64,000 bases of DNA from Zoroaster sp. YZ-2022 (GCA_029582265.1 CM055835.1:7121500-7185499); one strand, 5' to 3'; numbered from the stretch's first letter, positions 1 through 13,800 are shown. Program-made: numbers and translations. The notes: generated by a model not told the origin, from the sequence alone.

Positions 1-126
1 AAAGGTAAAGACAACAGATGAAAAGGTAAAGACAACAGATGAAAAGGTAAAGACAACAGATGAAAAGGTAAAGACAACAGATGAAAAGGTAAAGACAACA
101 GATGAAAAGGTAAAGACAACAGATGC
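1..126. repeat. 21-bp minisatellite, about 6 copies
   Basis: A 21-bp unit (AAAAGGTAAAGACAACAGATG) is repeated about six times from the window edge and probably continues to the left. The last copy runs directly into the hAT-like relic, so the array may have grown from that element's own sequence. Confidence 0.95.
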
Positions 127-1000
127 AATTGCAAATGCCAGGTTTGTGTCAGTTTTGAGTGACGGCAACACCGATACAGGCATAATAGAAGAGGACGCTG
201 TATGTTTGCTTTTTGGAGGGCAGCATGGCAACTGGTAAAGCATGCTGATGCAGCTGGTGTCTTGGATGCCACTGATGATGCTTTCAAAGATGTTGATGAG
301 ATGATGAGATGATGAGATGAAGATAACCAGTTGTGTGTGGTAACTTTGATGGAGCAATAATGATGGGTAAATGGTTAGCTGTAGCAGCACACCTGCATAA
401 AGGTTACCCCATATCGTCATACAACCCTGCGTAACTCACAATCTTGAATTAGCCGTAATTGATGCATTCAAAAATGTACCATATTTAGCAAGATTTGAGG
501 ACAGACTGACATCCATCCATATTCAAGATGTATCATTACTCCCCAAAGAAATGGCATGAGCTGAAGGAAGTGTAGCTAAAATCACACAGGAGAATCTTGC
601 TCACTTCAGCGGCCTCAAGTGTACTCCAGGTGGCTACCAAGTAGACAAAGGAGACCCAGTCTATCAAGATAAAACTACAATGTGAAGCACATCTCTGCTG
701 CCCTCACAGAAGTTCCAGAAATCCCTGAATGAGTGGACCCACTTGAAAATTTGGATAGGCTGCACACAGAGGTCGACGTCGTCTGAGGCTGAAATGCTGA
801 ATGAGAAACCGGCATACCTGTGTAACATTCTGGATTTGGTGAATCTGATGCTCACTCTTTCTCCATCTACTGCTATGTATGAGTGTGATTAAAACATGAC
901 AGAGAACATGTCGTGACACCTTGAATGACTTAATGTTTATTGCCATGAATAGCTTCACACACTCTGAACTGCTCACACTCTAAACGAGGCAACCAACACT
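127..1000 (+). pseudogene. Decayed hAT-superfamily (DUF4371/ZNF862-like) transposase fragment
   Basis: Translated on the plus strand with frame jumps, this stretch keeps blocks typical of domesticated or decayed hAT transposases: ANARFVSVLSDGNTDT near 130-180, VTHNLELAVIDAFKNVPYLA near 430-490, and a C-terminal block LSPSTAMYEC near 860-890 that corresponds to the hAT dimerisation motif. Many stops and frameshifts separate the blocks and the middle of the protein is missing. It is a dead copy lying downstream of the last visible CNTRL exon, inside a CNTRL intron. Family assignment rests on motif memory, not a search. Confidence 0.6.
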
Positions 1001-1245
1001 TGGATCAACAGCTGCAAGGATACAAGACACCTCAATCACCAGACTCCAGCACGTTCATCAACCAACTAACATTGGAGTCAATTCAGCTGAGCACGGTGAG
1101 TTGAACTCTCCATTTCAGAGAAAAACCCATATTTCCAGTGGGTCAACTGAAAATGAATTTCGGGATACCAGATTTACAAACAGTCTGCCCAAAAGGCTAG
1201 TACATTGACAAACAAATTTGGATCCCTGCTTTTTATACTTCTCAC

Positions 1246-1353
1246 CTGCTTGAGGTGTGACAAGTCTGTTGAGTGCATCTTGTAGTTTGAGGATCTCTGC
1301 TTTCTGGTCTTCTAGTGTGTCATACAAGGCGCCGATCTCTTCTCGCTGACCAG
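1246..1353 (-). CDS. CNTRL: CNTRL exon 21, last exon in window
   Basis: Residues 1102-1137, AGQREEIGALYDTLEDQKAE...NRLVTPQA. Entry phase 1 fits exon 20. Exit phase 1 at CAG/GTGAGA, so more exons lie to the left of the window. Confidence 0.9.
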
Positions 1354-4300
1354 CTGTAAACAAATCAAACAATTCATTGACTTTAATCAATTCATGCCCT
1401 CACTTGATTTCAGTCATCAGATAAAAAGTATACAAAATCGTAACAAAGTCTTCACCTCAGGATAAAGACTGATAAGGGTGTGGCCATTGGTAATAATGGA
1501 CCGATCTGCAGGCAAGGTCCATGAAAATGACCTAAGAGGGTTTCATCCTGTGGTAAAGACCAACTGGCAAACTTTTATTCCCATTAACCCTCCTATGCCC
1601 ATGCTGAAATTTGGCCCAGTCAGCACGGCATCCACAAACAGTCACTTGAGTATTTTTGGTTGCATTGCCAATTGGTAGGTCAAACCACAGAGTCACAGAG
1701 CTGTGTAAACATGTACTGTCGAGTGGTTTTGGTTTGACCTATCCTAGCCACATGTCCTTGCATTTATTTGAGTGCACTGCACAAAGTCAATGGGTTGGGA
1801 GTTACAAACAAATTTTGAGTGTCTTTTGGTTTGACCTCCTATCACAGCCACATGTGCTTGCATGTATTTGAGTGCACTGCACAAAGTCAATGGGTTAAGA
1901 GAGACATACAAATTTTGAGTGTCTTTGAGTGTTAAACCTATAGGCGGGTTAATAAATGCTTGTATTAATTTTGTTTTCAAAATCTAAATACTGAGTTGTT
2001 TTTCTAGAAAAAAATATCCAAAAAGAATCCGTCAAATCCATTATTTGGGGACACATAAATGACCAGCCAAGTGCGTGAGTCAGTGTGATGCAAAACAAAC
2101 TTCTTCACACTGATTGGCTAGCACATGACTATTAAGATACATGCTGGTATGGTTGTGATAATGACCAAGGCCCAATTTCAAAGAGCTGCTTAGCCATTCA
2201 CTTTCCATTTCAAAGCACTGTTGACCATTCAGCATATAAAATGGCGGACTAACTTGCCGGCCATTATTGCTGCCAAATGAGTGATGTAACATGCAAATAT
2301 GATGGCTGAGTCGTCAGAATGTGGGTTCGAATCCCAACCGCGACCGTGTCCTTGAGCAAGACACTTTACCATAACTGCTTCTCTCCACCCAGGAGTAAAT
2401 GGGTACCTGTGAGGGCAGAGTTGGTTGTTGTGTTTGATTAGCCCATATGCGCCGAAATGGCAGCAATTGAGCTGTATACTCCCCTGGGAGCTGAGATGGT
2501 TTCTGGAATAATTTATGCGCCTGATGAGCAGGGGTAATAATGTACAGCGCTTTGATACCTTGTTTAAAAGCGCTTTAAAATGCCCGACATTGTTATTATT
2601 ATTAAATACATGCTGAATGCTTACATGACAGCAAATTTTCTTGTGAACCAGAAACACAGGGGCAAACCCTTACTCATTCACAAAAAGTATTTTGGGTCCT
2701 TTTATGTGCACTGTACACACTGCAAGGATCCTACAGCTAAACGTCCCATATCCAAAGGATGCGGCAGTGCAGATATTACATAGAGGCCTCCCCGACACCA
2801 GACTCATGTACGCATACATCTCATTCAGCCAATGCTAGTTACAAGCAAGTCTGAATGGTCTCCCAGCTAAGTACTGACTGAGGTCAATATCCTACAGTAT
2901 GTGAAAAGCTTTATTCCTACCTAGGGTCTGTGAGGCTATGTCTCCATGCTGTACTTCGTGCTGTAGTTGGTTCTCCCTGTTGGCCAAGGCTTGATGTAGT
3001 CTGGCCATCTCTGCCTCCGCTCTGGCCAGCTCCTGGGCTGCACGTTGAGCCTGCTCCCTGGCACGAGACTCGGCCTGAGAAATTACAACATTCGGGGAGT
3101 GGACAATTAAGAATGAGGAATGGTTATAATGGTGAAACATCCAGCACAACTTTAGAGAAGATTTTGATAAATTTTTGAAGCAATAATGCGACAACGCAAC
3201 TGCTTAAAACGATTGGAACATTTACTTTGGAATGCTGCCCATTCCCATGGGGACTGCACTCTACTCTCACTAGGAACATGCAGCGCTCCTTTTAGGAACA
3301 CTTGACGTTCCCAAAAGGAATGGTCATTGGGAACATTCCATTTAGGGGCGTATTCAATATTGTCTTCACGTAATTTAAGCAGACTGTCAGCAGACTGTCT
3401 GTGTTGCTAAGGGTCGGACACTACGCTGACAGAACATCCCGAGTGCACTCATGCCTGGCAGAGTTAACGAGGCTGGCACAGCTCTGCCCCTTTGTTAGGT
3501 GATGAATATCTAATTTATTCATCTACAGACTCGCCAAACTCGCTGTTGATGCGTGTTTATTAATCTGCAGACTATGCGGACTCTGTTGGTGCCTTTGTTT
3601 ACTGGAGCGTGCTAGCCAAACGTTCAACAAACTTGTGTCTTGAATGTTGGCCATTCGACAGTCATATCTTTGATATATCCTCCCCAAACTTTTCAATAAA
3701 TCCGGCCCATTTTCCTTCATGGTTGCAAATCTCCTTGTTCATTTCATTCTTAAATATATTTTAGAATTATCCTTGATACATCAAATTTAAATGATTTTAC
3801 AATTATAATTATTAATAATTAATAAAAAAGGCTAAGTATCATGACTTCATATAATTAAAATTTACCCGGACAGTTTCCTACATTTAGAATTAATACTTTC
3901 TCGTAACTAACCGAGATGACTCCCACTTGTACATCCTGGAAACTCAATCTCTACCTGATCCATGATAACTTTAAATCTGCATTCTCTAACCTTGTTTCCC
4001 AAGAACTACCCTCCCCTTATTAAATGATCTGTTCCTTAATTCTTCTTCGCTATAAGTAAGTAGTTTCAACATCATAAGTAGTTTCAACATCAAGGCAGAT
4101 CCATTACATGATTTGTAGAATGCATCTAGGTAAACTCGACGTCTAGGGTTTCAGTGCCTCATCCAATCATTAATGTGTAGAGTTCAAATCACCAGTGATG
4201 AAATTTGGAGACTTATCGGGAAGGCTCTGTCGGTGAACAGCTTGGTAATTCCACCAACTTCGTTATAACGGCAATGAGAACTGAAGTGTTCACCTCATAT

Positions 4301-7300
4301 GACTGCTTCATGGCCTTCATTTTGTCCTCCGTCCTTGCCACCTTCCTACCCAGCTGAGTGAACTGCTCTCCCATCATGTCTTGCAAATCATCGCGTGTCA
4401 GGAACAACAGTGTGTTCAACATAGAGTCTTTTCTGAAAGATTTATCTGTCAATGGAACTGGGGGAGACGGAGATGGGGCGACGGAAAGGGCAGGTGCTAG
4501 TGCCGATGATGGCATTGGTGATGGAGCCGGGGGAAAAGTAGATATACACTCAGCCGGTGCTGTTACCAGGGGTGATGAAGACTCAGCCAGGGGTGATGAA
4601 GATCTGGCCGGTTCTGGTGGTGTTGACGGTAGGCCTGTAACCGATGACTTGCCCGGGCTTGTGCTGGGCGGTGATGAAGACTCGGCCAGGGGTGATACAG
4701 ACCTGGCCGGTGCTGGTGGCGTTGACAGTGCTGTCCCAATGGGGATATGGCTTCCAGGCGTTGGTCTGCGAGTGAATTCACGAGAGAACTCAGGAGCGCA
4801 TCACCTTCAGAATCAGCAGAGTAAAAAATCATCATTTTCAATTCTGCACGTTTTAGATGCTGGAAAACAAAGAGAAAGAACATAGATGTTTAATTATTTA
4901 AAAAAATACAAGAGGCTGTCTAGAAGTGCTCCTATGGAAAAATACTTTCATCTCTAATACTTTTGTGCACTATTTGCAAGGACGACACCAGAAAGGCAAT
5001 TTTAAACATTGGATGACTATTTGTTTTCCACCAGTGGACCTTTTCTGAATTCGGGCAAACAAGAGTTTGGAGAAAGTGCCTTTATACAATATGTTACTGT
5101 TTAGGTTAAGATAAGAAAACGTTTGTTGTTTAACTTTAATAGGACACATGCTCTCTCAAAATGGTAAAAGGTCAATTATTTGTTGCGATTTCTTGTAGAT
5201 ATTTGGTTTATCAAGCCCACATGTTGATGACTGACAACAGAAAAATATGATCAATAAGATTTGAAGAATTTCCCGATAGGATGCATGTACCGGTAATCTA
5301 ATGGACGTTGCGGTAGCACCATGTGAATTATCTAATAAATTGTATGAAGTAGCTCTTAGAATAACTAGTTATTGACATGCAGATGTTTTGATAATAAATG
5401 TACTCACGTTTCAAATTGAGGATCCTTGCCTTGTATGAGCCTGACTTGTAGCATATGGATACAATTTCACCTTCAACTAAATCACCTTTAGGTCTCAGTC
5501 TGCTTCTTGAAACATCTTCAATAACCCCTAAAAATCTTGCAGGCGTCATCCAAGATTACTTACAACATGATGTTAAAAAGTTGTTTCTACTGACTCTGAA
5601 CACAGAATTCAAAGTGATGCTCTAGCTTTGCGTATCCAGTTTTTATGCCTAATGTCCAATACCATATTTTCATTCATTGTGAATGATATTACAATCAAAA
5701 TTAAAAAAGTATTATTATACCTTTTGAAGCACTGCTGTATAGTGATAAGAAGTTGGCGGTCTACAAATTTTGTTGGTATACATTGTTCACAAGTTTCTTT
5801 GTCGGTAGGCTACATTCAATAGAGAGCTACATATACCTATACTGTATAGGGATTTGTTTTTCCGAAGAAAAACATAGGGTCATAGGCTATGTATTAAAGC
5901 ATATAAATTACTTTTTATAAACCTACCATGAAACAATCGTAATTCTATATTTTGCCATGTACATATCTTGTATATTTTTCAACCTAACGTTATATTTAAA
6001 TTTAACATTACTTACATTATAATAATCATTTCCTTCTTCTGTTCTTGCTGGCAGTGCCACAACGTTACATTTTTTAATGGATAACACATTTTTTCCATTC
6101 AGGTTTTACTGTGTGATGTAAGAGATGCAACGTTAAACTTGAGGCATTTGTAATTAACTTAGAGCAGAGGGTTGAACATACTGCCAACATAATTATATAG
6201 TAAGCCTAGTTATTAGTTTATGTGTGTAATTTCCACATAGGCCTACTATAGTAAATAAAGAATTTAATTCAAAGAGGGTCAAGTCTATGCACAGCATTGC
6301 AGTTGAAGCAACTGATTGAAACTTCAACAAGCAATGATACTCTACAGAACTTCAAAACCAACAGTTCTTTTCAGAACTTCACATCTCAAAAGAGAATGAT
6401 TTCATGTGTCGTTGCAAACTTACTAATAATACTAACTTTCATTTTTATTGCTTATCTATTTTTCAGAAAACATGTTTTATATTTGGATGGCCACAATTGT
6501 GGGTAAATCATCAGATAAGTATCGTCTCAATATGTGACCTGTCACCACGAAACCCGGACTAAGTCGGAAAATTTTATTTTGAGTTTTTGGTATTTTCATA
6601 TTCTCCAGTTCATAAGCTTTTGAATGATTATAAACTTGTAGGGGTAACCCTTTCCTGTAATCCTCTCAGGAGGGGATTAAGCCCCCCCCCCCCCCCAACA
6701 TGCCCAATCAATAACAAGTCAATCAGAGAAAAGAAGGCTTTTGTACAGGAAGTCCACGCTTCTTGTTCACCAACATCACTCCGAAAATAGGGTAACAAAG
6801 TATTTTACCTTAACAGATTTAATTTATTTTTGAAAGTAAAATGATAGATGAATATGTAAAGCATACGGTCATCCCAAAATCCAAAAATGGACGATTCCAC
6901 CATGAAATGACTTTGCACGCTGTTTACTCGAAATGGATCGGTGCGACTTTATCCGGGTTTCGTGGTGACAGGTCACATATTCACACTTTGGGAGTCATAA
7001 CCTTTTTTTTTTTTAAACCTTACTCTCTTCAATAGTCCAAAAATAAAACAAATTATTAATAATTTCCACAATTGACCTTGGTTGTTTCATTAACAAATGA
7101 CAATAGTGTAAACAATTCCGTCCATACACGTAAAATAATTCTGGATAGAAAGAATTAATGGCTGCCTCCCATAGCTCTTAAAAACATACATGGGCTTCCC
7201 AAAGTGTTACCTATACATTTACCAACTTTTGAAAGTGAATCCTGACAGTGCATAACTTCTTTGTAATATAATAATACATGTATATGACATAAAACACAAT

Positions 7301-10300
7301 AAACGGGGCCACTTTCCTACCGTCACGTTAGCAGTTTTTCTAATGGTTGTAATTTTTTTTTAAATATCTGAAACCACCCAAAAAGAACTTCAACATTTGA
7401 ATAGACATGCATGCTTATCCTAAAGAAAATTTGAGTTGATTATTACTAATATTTTTTGAATTACCCTAAAATTTCCATCAACAAATGGACGGAAAAGTGA
7501 GGTAACTTTTTCCGTCCAATTTTTATGGAAATTTGAGGGTAAAAAAATAAAGAAAAAAATAAAAAATAAAATAAATCAACTCAAATTAGTTCTAGTATAA
7601 AGCCTGCATGTCCATTCACATGTTGAAACACTTTTTGGTCGGTTTCAAGTACTTAAAAATAAATAACAACCATTGGAAAAACTGCTAACGTGACGGATGC
7701 AAAGTGGCCCCCTTTATTGTGTTTTATGTCATATACAATGTTATTTGCCACGTCAAATGTACACTTATTTAAATTAAGTGGCCTATGAAACCCAGCCCAC
7801 TCCCTCACCCATTAAACAAACCCTTGTTACACTTCTGTTCCAATTGGAAAATTAATTGAGCATTAATTATTAATGTTTTATTTCTGAATTGACCTCAGGA
7901 AATGTTGTTGTAAGATGACGCCGCATCACGCTAGTTAGCTTTGCCAGCTCGTCTCTCATGCCATGAACTGCTCTACCAGCTCTATTGAACTTGGTGTGAA
8001 GAAGCTCCCCACCTTGCTCATTAACCAGTTCGCACCGGGAATAAAAAAGTTTTTCCGAACCCCATGGCGGGTTTATTTTTACCGCACAAACACGACCAAT
8101 GGTGCTCACCAGAGCGTGACCGGGGAGACCGCGTCTTCCACCGTATGCTTATGGCTCGTTGCCACGTCGACCAGGAATCTATACAAATATTCCCGAGAAT
8201 CCTGTGGCGTGTTTAGACGCTCTCCGATCCGCTGTCCAAAAAAAAATTGCGTGTATACACGGCCTCCGACGCGAACTGGTTAAGAAATCCAAGACCAACT
8301 TGGAAACTGTTCAATTGCTCCATGGTGTGGTCCTCAAGGAGATGGAGCTTCGGAGTTATGTTTGCCTGAGGAAATGACTGCCGTTAAACTTGCAGGAATG
8401 ATTTGATGCATACATCTGTTGAAAGAAGCAAAGAAAAGTTGTTTTTAATAATCCAGTATCAGTTTAACATTTGTATGTGTCCTGTGCATAGCTGTTCAAG
8501 TTAAACCATGAGGAGTGTACCTGTATGTTCAATGTCAGAAGGCTCCAGAGGATTTGCATGATTTATTGCTGTGTGGACATCGGCAAATTTTAGAAAGACC
8601 TCCTGGAATGTCTGACCGATTTCAGCAGATTTTCTCCGGATGCGTTGGTATGCTGCTATTGGTAAATCATCAAGTGCCAGATAATCAATCATCCTCAAAG
8701 GCATGAGCTGTGAGATCTTCAATGACAGGTATCTAAGGATTGAGAAGTAACAGTAAAGATGTATAGTGGTATAATGACTGCAAACTGAGCCAAAAGTATC
8801 CAGTGCTCACTTGTGTTAAGATCTTCACAGACAAGATGTTTTATGTAAGACAATGTTTGCATTAATTACCTGACAACATTTGTTGACATGGTTGCCTGCA
8901 AATGATTTACCATGATAGGCCTGTCTCTGCACTTTGTGTTTGTTTAGCACATCATCCAGGCTACTGACAATTGGTCCTGTGCCAAACTCCAATTCGGTTG
9001 AAGCTGCCTTTTGCTCCTGTTAAAAAAAACAAGTTGACATGATTACAGTATTACACAAAACTATTTTGCGGCTAAAATCTAAAATAATTACACTACTCAT
9101 CATTTTAAAACGAAAAAAAAAAAAAACCATGTCAGCAATGTCCTCTCGTAGCAACTTAACCTTGATAACGTCGTCATTAGTGGTTTTGCTCGTACAAGTA
9201 AGGAGAGGAAGAGGCATTTCTTCCTCAAGATTCTCCAATTGAATTCGCTTTTCCTGTAGGTCTTTGTGTAGTTGTCTTTTTCTGGCTGTCTCGGATTCAA
9301 TTTGTTGGTCGAAGTTGGTCGTTTGATTTGACTCATCCTCTCTTGCTATGGCCCTTTGTTCAAGGATTGCCACATCAAGTTGATGGCATTCCATCTCAAA
9401 CAAATCAAACAATTTCTTGTATACACCAAGTGATATGTGCAGTGTTGGAATGATGACCTGAATATTAAAAGGAAATTTTGAAAATCATTTACACATGTAA
9501 ATGTTCTACAGAAGTATATTTTACTGGAATAATTTGCACACCTTAATAGAAACTATTGAAACTTACATTGTCAATTTCAACTGGGAGCATGGGCACTGTA
9601 GGAAACATCCTTGGCCCTGTTTCGTTTCTCCCCGTCATCAACAAATAGTTGGTACTGCTCATTGATGGACCGCAACGATCTTTTGAAGGCATGTTCCCTC
9701 TCACAAAGTGGGTTTTGCATATCAGACTTGCTTATTCTGCAGTAAATGCAGCAGTATTGTGCTGCAAGTAAAAAGAGAAACCATTTTAAAACATATTTTG
9801 ATAACTTGATATTGTTTATGACTGTTTATACGTCTACATGTTAATATATTCTGGCCAAAGGTAAAGTGCAATACTAAAGTTTATGCATTTAAGGTTATTT
9901 TGTTATGGACATATAGACTGACCAAGGGAAAAATGCAATACATACCATTAGAACTACAGATTCCATACAACTTTGCAAGGAAGGCATAATCTCCGAAGCT
10001 CAATAAGCGAAATACATGTCCACTGCAATAAATAAATAAAGTATTATACTACACCATGTCATAATTAAACACATAATTTTTGGTAAATGGCCACTGATAA
10101 TAATTTGCTACTCGTATTGACAATGTCTAAAGTACTTACCGCCATTTTAGCTTTGCGAAGTCATCAACTTGGCAGAGTATCTGTGGAAGGTTTTCTGGAG
10201 GTTGTAATAGCTGTCATCTGCATTAAAACATGCAAACACGACCGTGTTTTTGAGGCTATTGGGATGTGTCACATTGACTATCTGGAAGGCCATTTTAAAA

Positions 10301-10758
10301 GATGATCCACCTTTGTCACCACCCAATTTGACCCATATCTCATCACTGGGTATGACACCATCATGCCACGTGAGGGAACTAGTCCTAAAGAGAAAAACAA
10401 ATCAAGTTAATAACCAGTGCAATATTTCTAATATTTTATTTTGTCAAAAAAATAAAACTAGAAATGTACTAATATGAACAAGTACAAACTTACTGGTCAA
10501 GTCAGTCCAAATAGTCCAGTATCATTGCACAAAGGTCATTTACTTTGACGAAAGGCACATCTTTCGTTATGTAGCCATTGACAGCATCGGCCTTGGCACT
10601 TGGACATTTCAGAGGGACCATTTCCCCTTCAATATAGTCCTTGAGAAGTTTATTCTGTTGTAAGCGCATGGATCTCTCAGAAGTGATGACTGGAGTAGCA
10701 AAGTACCTGTATAAATAAGTACATAAAGTGTAGAATCATTGACTCCATTGAGTTTGAT

Positions 10759-10803
<45 letters not shown>

Positions 10804-10806
10804 TAT

Positions 10807-10863
<57 letters not shown>

Positions 10864-13800
10864 TGATTAAAAAAATTGTTCATGTCAATTTAAAATGAAT
10901 TTTTCATACCGTCTAAGTTTGCGCATCTGGTCCCATGCTAAATGGCAGTCGCGCATCATGGCCAGTCCTGTGTTGGGTGGCATAGTTGGGGTTTTACTTT
11001 CACATTTAGTTGTACTTGGTTGTTTTTCCATATCATGTGGCACTTAACGTATGTGAACTGGCTGTAAATTAAATTAAATTATTTTGTACATTTTATACAT
11101 GAAAATATTTTAGGATAGGAATTTATATTTTATTAATATATAGTTAAATTTGTACAAAATGTTAACAATGTAAAGTATGGCACTAAAATCAGCCGTAGTG
11201 TGCTTGTAATTAATTAATTAAAGGGACAGTATCATCACGATCAGAGCAGACTTGGAACAGGGCATGGAATCAGTGTCCTAGTTTAAGATCAACACAGTGA
11301 CTGAAAATTACTGACTCAATTATGCAGCAGCAACGGTAATATGACCTGATCATGTGGATTATTGTTTTCAGTTACTAGGTTTATAATCTAAAACTAGCAC
11401 TCCGATTCCATGCCCTGTTCATCGTGACGATATTGTCCCTTTAAGTTACGTCAAGTATAATCCCTTATAAATTGTGTTCATGACATTTGCATTATAAAAC
11501 TAGGTGAGGTTGAAACTTTTTTGATATGTGAAAAAATATATTTACCCTGCCTCCTGTCTTTAAGGTTGCAGCCTTGCCTTGCTGAGATAACTTAAGCCAC
11601 GTCCACTTGTCAGTTGCCCTTTCGATGGCATAATGGATGGGTTGTCCATGAGGATGTTGGGATGCATGTTTCCTTAGTATGTTAGCAGCTTTCACTACGT
11701 CATCCTCATTTGTTTGTATAATTGTCTTAACTATTGTGCATCTCTGTTTTTCTGAAGCTGAATCTGTCACGGTTTTACAAGAATGTTGTGCTAGCTTTGT
11801 GAGTTTTCCCAGTGCATTGCACACACAGCAAACAACATCCAAGTTTTTTTAGTTGAACTTGCAAAATTCTTGGACTCTCCCTGACCTCATTGTATTTAAC
11901 ACATTGTTGGCATGTTGGACATTTCACCTGCGAACTCTTCTTAAACTTAAAATAACTAGATAAACACGACGAACAGAAATAATGTTCACAGAGTGTCGAT
12001 CTGTACCGATAACAAGGAAATAATTTGGCATATTGAACATGTAAACATGGAATGATCCTCCCTTCGTCCAAAAATGTCCAGATGTGGGGAAATGTCGCCA
12101 GTGAAATCGTGTGTTATTAAATTACCAAAGACATTGTTATCGTAAATGCTGAATGGCAATTTCTCATCACTTTTGTGTACAGTTGTGCAATATTTCCTTT
12201 TACGAGGTCTTCCCTTTAGTGTTGATTGTTCTGTAAATAGTGTACAAACTTTACACTCTCTAGATCTTGCATGTGGTGGCCAGTCATCTGGTACTCTCTG
12301 GGATTCTCTGTTGGGGTATACTGTCTTGTCCCAGCTTGCAAATGTCTTACTTTCCTAGAACAATTGTTACAAATGTAACGAGGATGCTGTTCAGCAGTGT
12401 CCTCCCATGTGTTGATGCCAAATATTAAACTTATCTCTTTCCTGCCGTTGCAGCACTGTAACAAATTCCGTTGTTCATCTGTCTTTTTCTTTAGTCTGTT
12501 TCCACAGTATCGGCATAGGTTTGATAGTGCATTTGCATGAAAATCAAAGTTCATCATTGACAAGATACTGAGTTGTTATTTATTGGTAAATATAAGACAT
12601 GTTCTCACAAAAAATACCTCTTTGTATTCAGCTATCGTCACTTCATAAATTCAACTCACGGCGCGCTACGTGTAGCTGTCAATATCTGTGTATTCATGCA
12701 CTATACACTTTGTGTTACGCGCGCTTTGTGACGTCATCCCCATTGAATTGTACACGTAACACTGCCAACGAGAACTGCGTCTTTTCCTCCCAACAATAAA
12801 TACATCAAATATTATGCCTAAAAAGAGTGTAGTAATGACTTGGCCCAGCTTTGAAATGTAAGTTAATAGTTAGATATGTATCTTAATTTTTGTTTCCTGT
12901 ATGGAAATGTATTTTAAAACGGCTATTTTTTTTTTTCGTGAATTTTGTAGATTGTCTGATTTCAACGAAGTACGAAAGTTAACGTCGGTTACAAACAACG
13001 CAAAACTCGGATTTTGTAATTGTAATTATTTATTTTGAGACCACTTTTACTCAAAATCTTTAAGAAATATTGACACAAAGTAAACTTTTGATTTAAAAGG
13101 TGTAATTATATGGACAGTAAATATTAAAACATCAAAACATTGGGGTCGTTATGGGATTTGTTTTGATGCGCCATGGAGGTCGCCATTTTTATTTTTGGTC
13201 TGTGAATCATTGGAGTAAACAAATTCACAACTTCTGTTTGTTCGGACTTAATTACGCACGGGGCTATGTAAATGAAACAGCCGTGTAACCACCCCAAATC
13301 ATGCAAAATCCTCCAAGGGGCACTTTTTGGGAAAATATTCAGTACTGTTGGAAACTGGTACTTTCACCTCTTCAAATGGGACAAAATTATAACCTGGTAA
13401 GAAGTACAGGCCATAAATGCTCAATGTGAAAGATCAAGGAAAATGCATGTTGCATTTTGAAGATAAGGGTATGTTTCCAAAAGTGCACTGATGGATTGTG
13501 GAGGATTCAGGAAGGTTCCTAGCCAGAATACCTATAGGGGGTTAGGGTTCAGGAAGGTTCCTAGCCAGAATACCTATAGGGGGTTAGGGTTCAGGAAGGT
13601 TCCTAGCCAGAATACCTATAGGGGGTTAGGGTTCAGGAAGGTTCCTAGCCAGAATACCTATAGGGGGTTAGGGTTCAGGAAGGTTCCTAGCCAGAATACC
13701 TAGGGGGTTAGGGTTCAGGAAGGTTCCTAGCCAGAATACCTTGGGGGTTAGGGTTCAGGAAGGTTCCTAGCCAGAATACCTATAGGGGGTTAGGGTTCAG

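Larger units (their letters stand above)
7878..12563 (-). pseudogene. Broken transposon-derived gene with RAG1-N-like zinc region and RING finger
   Basis: About ten exon-like blocks on the minus strand, in order: LCRYCGNRLKK...HPRYICNNCSRK (12345-12530) and WPPHARSRECKVC, both like the RAG1 N-terminal zinc region; a RING finger, CSIC...LCEHYFCSSCL...KCPTC (11920-12040); PPNTGLAMMRDCHLAWDQM (10910-10990); EIWVKLGGDKGGSSFKMAFQ (10250-10340); SFGDYAFLAKLYGIC (9950-10005) followed by CCIYC (9740-9760); a coiled-coil block (9128-9462); QRQAYHGKSFAGNHVNK (8875-8935); and TPKLHLLEDH plus GLGFLNEQGGELLHTKFNRA (7940-8350). The layout resembles invertebrate mobile elements that carry a RAG1 N-terminal domain (N-RAG-TP type, recalled by name). 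The frame is broken near 12330, 12000, 11847, 10175 and 9640, with stops at 10502-10504 and 8384-8386 and a MITE at 8021-8283. The neighbouring CNTRL exons are clean, so this is real decay. Confidence 0.75.

Noticed and set aside
4358..4885. 175-codon plus-strand frame GDEDSARGDEDLAGSGGVDG
   Set aside because: Antisense of the Ser/Pro-rich minus-strand frame; the minus frame has better composition and a helical tail.
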